The position numbers and the translations under genes were made by a program. The notes under the pieces are model-generated. The model worked only from the letters and a program-made list of their open reading frames with translations, was not told the DNA's origin and did no database searches. From contig NC_092573.1 of assembly GCF_037975245.1 (NCBI RefSeq), positions 15,582,001-15,646,000 on the forward strand: 64,000 nt of DNA. The letters run 5' to 3'. The DNA is from Apostichopus japonicus (taxonomy: Eukaryota > Echinodermata > Holothuroidea > Aspidochirotida > Stichopodidae). Of the stretch, positions 61,539 through 64,000 are shown in pieces (position 1 is the stretch's first letter; each line of letters begins with the position of its first letter).

Positions 61539-64000
61539 TTTAAACTAGTAATACATTTTGACATTAATAGTGACCAAGACAAACTCAAGATTTCTGATAC
61601 CATTTGCGCAGAGTACCCTCACAAAACAAAATATACAAGGTTAAGTACAATATTACCTAACCAAAGAGTAACATAAGAACTCCAAAACTTCTAAGTAAAC
61701 TTTACCTAACCACAGTAAACGTTGACATGTAATTGTGGTAGGAAATTACATTAATATTGTATAGTGATCACTACATAACTTCTGTACAAATGAAAGTTAC
61801 TCCAGAATGAAGTTTTTTTTTCCCCTCTTACGTTAATAAAGTGTAAGGGATACCTAATGCACGAGTAACAAGCATTTACACAACATATATGTAAACGATT
61901 TAATAATTATTTAGGTATTTATTGCACAGCTTCTTTCCCTTTGAAATGTCGCAAATCTGACACTTAACACACTGAGAAAAAAAAGACAATAAGAAATAAA
62001 GATATCAGAAAACGACGGTTCTTGTATTTGCTGATATCAGACATTTATTAAGAATCAGCCAAGTGAAAATATATATAGTATATCACAATGTTTTGTTCTA
62101 GTGGATAATCCCATTAACAAAATAAGCTTTAAAGTCATTGTCACAAACGTAGTTGAGGTTATGTATCAGAAACTTTGATTGTGCATCAAACATTTTATAA
62201 CAATAAAAACATGAAAGCATTATTTTAAACAATGGAAGAACATGGAAAGATAATGAACAAGCCGATCTTTACAGTCCACACTCACACATCATTTGATTAA
62301 CGAAGCTAGCATATCATTAAAACAACTATAAGTACAACATGTGATTAAGTGCAGATACCCTCGACAATGTGATAGATCATACATGCTAGGAACATTTAAG
62401 TAAAAGAATATCAATGAAAAGAACAAAATAAAACTCATTAAAGGGCACATGTTAATCATCTGATGGATGCATGATTCCTTTAAACTGTGATATCCAGTGA
62501 CATAAACTTTGAGTGGATAACTTGAACTTAACTTTTCATATAACATGCACTGTTTTCACACGAGTGACCTCACAAGCACAGAATGCTCTAAACTCCATTA
62601 TTCCTGTGCATTTTCCAGGTATATAAAATACCACACTTTTGTTAAGAATTCCCACCCACTTATGCATCGATTTTGATATTCCAGGTTAAAGGCCCCGCTT
62701 GCCTTGACACAACAATGAGGTGTAACTGAACTTGACTTAACTGAACTGAAGTCAACAAAAACTTAACCTTACATATCACACTGTTTTCACACCATTGACT
62801 TCTCGAAGCTCCTCAGTAGACTCCCTTATTCTTTTGCATTTTATATGGCCAGGCATTTCATAGGCCACACTTTGTGAGAATTCCCACTCACCAATATTTT
62901 GATAATCCAGGTAAAAGATCAATATTGCCTTGAGTGAAAGGTCAAGTGCTTTCAGGAAAGGCGCATACCGTCCTCGATAAACGTACTCGAAAAGAATGCA
63001 TCAGCTACTAGGTAACCATTCCTTGTTTCTAAGTTACAATTGGTGGCACCAAATTCAAAAGCAACACTTGTCATTTCCAGTATTACAAATTTCCTGTGTT
63101 CATTTCAATCATATTTTGATGTTGAAGCCTTTAATTATTGAAAAGCACAAATGAAGCCAGTGAATACAAAAGGAGAAAAGGGCTAGTTGAAAAGGCTGTT
63201 TTAAAGAACCATTACATTTAGCACCACCAACCCATGAGTAATATGTTTACTTAAGCAAGGAAATCAGTTGTGTCCCCAACTAAAACATCACATACTCATA
63301 CTAACTGGATTACAGCATTTACATTTACCTGCAGACAAATCATCAACACTTTTGCCTTGGATTTCTTGTTCTTTATCAAGAACACAGTTCCAAACTTTCA
63401 CTATCTTACTGCTGACTCGGACTGAAGTGTCCATTTGAGTACAGTATAGGAGTTTTCCTCGTTAGGGATAAAGCTTCAAAATCTTTCTCAACAGATACAC
63501 CAAAGAAATTACTAAACATATTAAATGACATATGAAAGGAAACTACTGGTACTTCAATGCTTCCTCTCATTTAAACAGAAAAAAAGGCACCAAAGGAACT
63601 ACACTATGCTAACGATCACCAAAAATGCTCTAGATGGGTCAGTGAGTTTGAAACATTTGTTGTATTATTTTCATTTCATTGTATACATTTCTGCCTCAGA
63701 TGAGGATATTTGTAATATCATCCCTCCCTTAGAACATAGGAACAGGGGTCCAGAAATGTAAACTGGAGATAATATCCCTTCTTGATTGACATTCTATTTC
63801 AGTTATAATTTATATCGCCGATATCTCTCAGAATGCATTACACTTCTTGGAATAGTGAAATCCAGTCAGTGGTGATAGGTATACCGTCTTCAAATGTGAC
63901 GGTTCGCTGGATAGACTGAATTGTATATAGTTAAGACAAGATTGGGGAATTGATTGCAGTCTTGAATGTAGGCTACAGGTTGATTAAAAAGTTTAATTGT
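61539..64000. other. intergenic with a 230-bp tandem duplication
   Basis: Two diverged copies about 230 bases apart (CACTGTTTTCACAC at 62548 and 62778) extend through GCATTTT..CCAGG and GAATTCCCAC to about 62945. The rest is AT-rich without supported frames. It could be a long 3' untranslated region of a gene beyond the window, but nothing here shows that. Confidence 0.45.

Overview
The window looks like animal nuclear DNA, most likely from an echinoderm, with a sea cucumber as my best guess. Genes are split by GT-AG introns, spacers are AT-rich and crowded with transposon debris, and there is no operon structure. The octamer TAGGCCTA is over-represented. The species assignment is inference: no gene here is one I can name as species-diagnostic.

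The main content is three members of one unrecognised secreted protein family. Gene A lies on the minus strand (CDS 25414-27897), gene B on the minus strand (CDS 37044-40149) and gene C on the plus strand (CDS 54224-57647). Each has a signal peptide and two related cysteine-bearing helical modules of about 300-340 residues, both encoded in one large exon. In all three the large exon ends in a phase-1 splice donor, and a 74-bp last exon outside the long open frame supplies the true C-terminus. In A and B this tail is short and basic. In C it is strongly hydrophobic and may be a membrane or GPI anchor signal. A and B share tracts of identical DNA next to diverged tracts, which suggests gene conversion. 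Both also have a likely untranslated first exon behind an identical 12-bp GC-box-like element at matching distances from the donor.

The rest is mobile and repetitive DNA. From left to right: a nearly full-length CR1/L2-type LINE with four in-frame stops (334-3894); a probable solo LTR (8000-8920); an array of TGACCT half-sites (9594-10140); a tRNA-like SINE head (10338-10402); a 278-bp tandem duplication (11290-11815); a TTAA-flanked 3.2-kb element carrying fragments of a P2RX7-C-like gene (12768-15970); a 4.1-kb CACTG-ended element with subterminal repeats and an inverted 147-bp array (16421-20531); a 383-bp MITE (21388-21770); and a CATC/CATT array (22632-23215). These are followed by five hAT-type MITEs that share a core but differ at their tips (31583, 45520, 50738, 51144 and 61230), a 42-bp minisatellite next to the gene B promoter (42620-43575), a second LINE fragment (48610-49620) and a TA-flanked palindromic element holding a tRNA-like promoter (58136-58675).

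The remaining intergenic stretches (about 3.9-8.0, 23.2-25.4, 32.2-37.0, 43.6-48.6 and 58.7-64.0 kb) hold no gene I can support. All calls come from reading the sequence; no database search was run.
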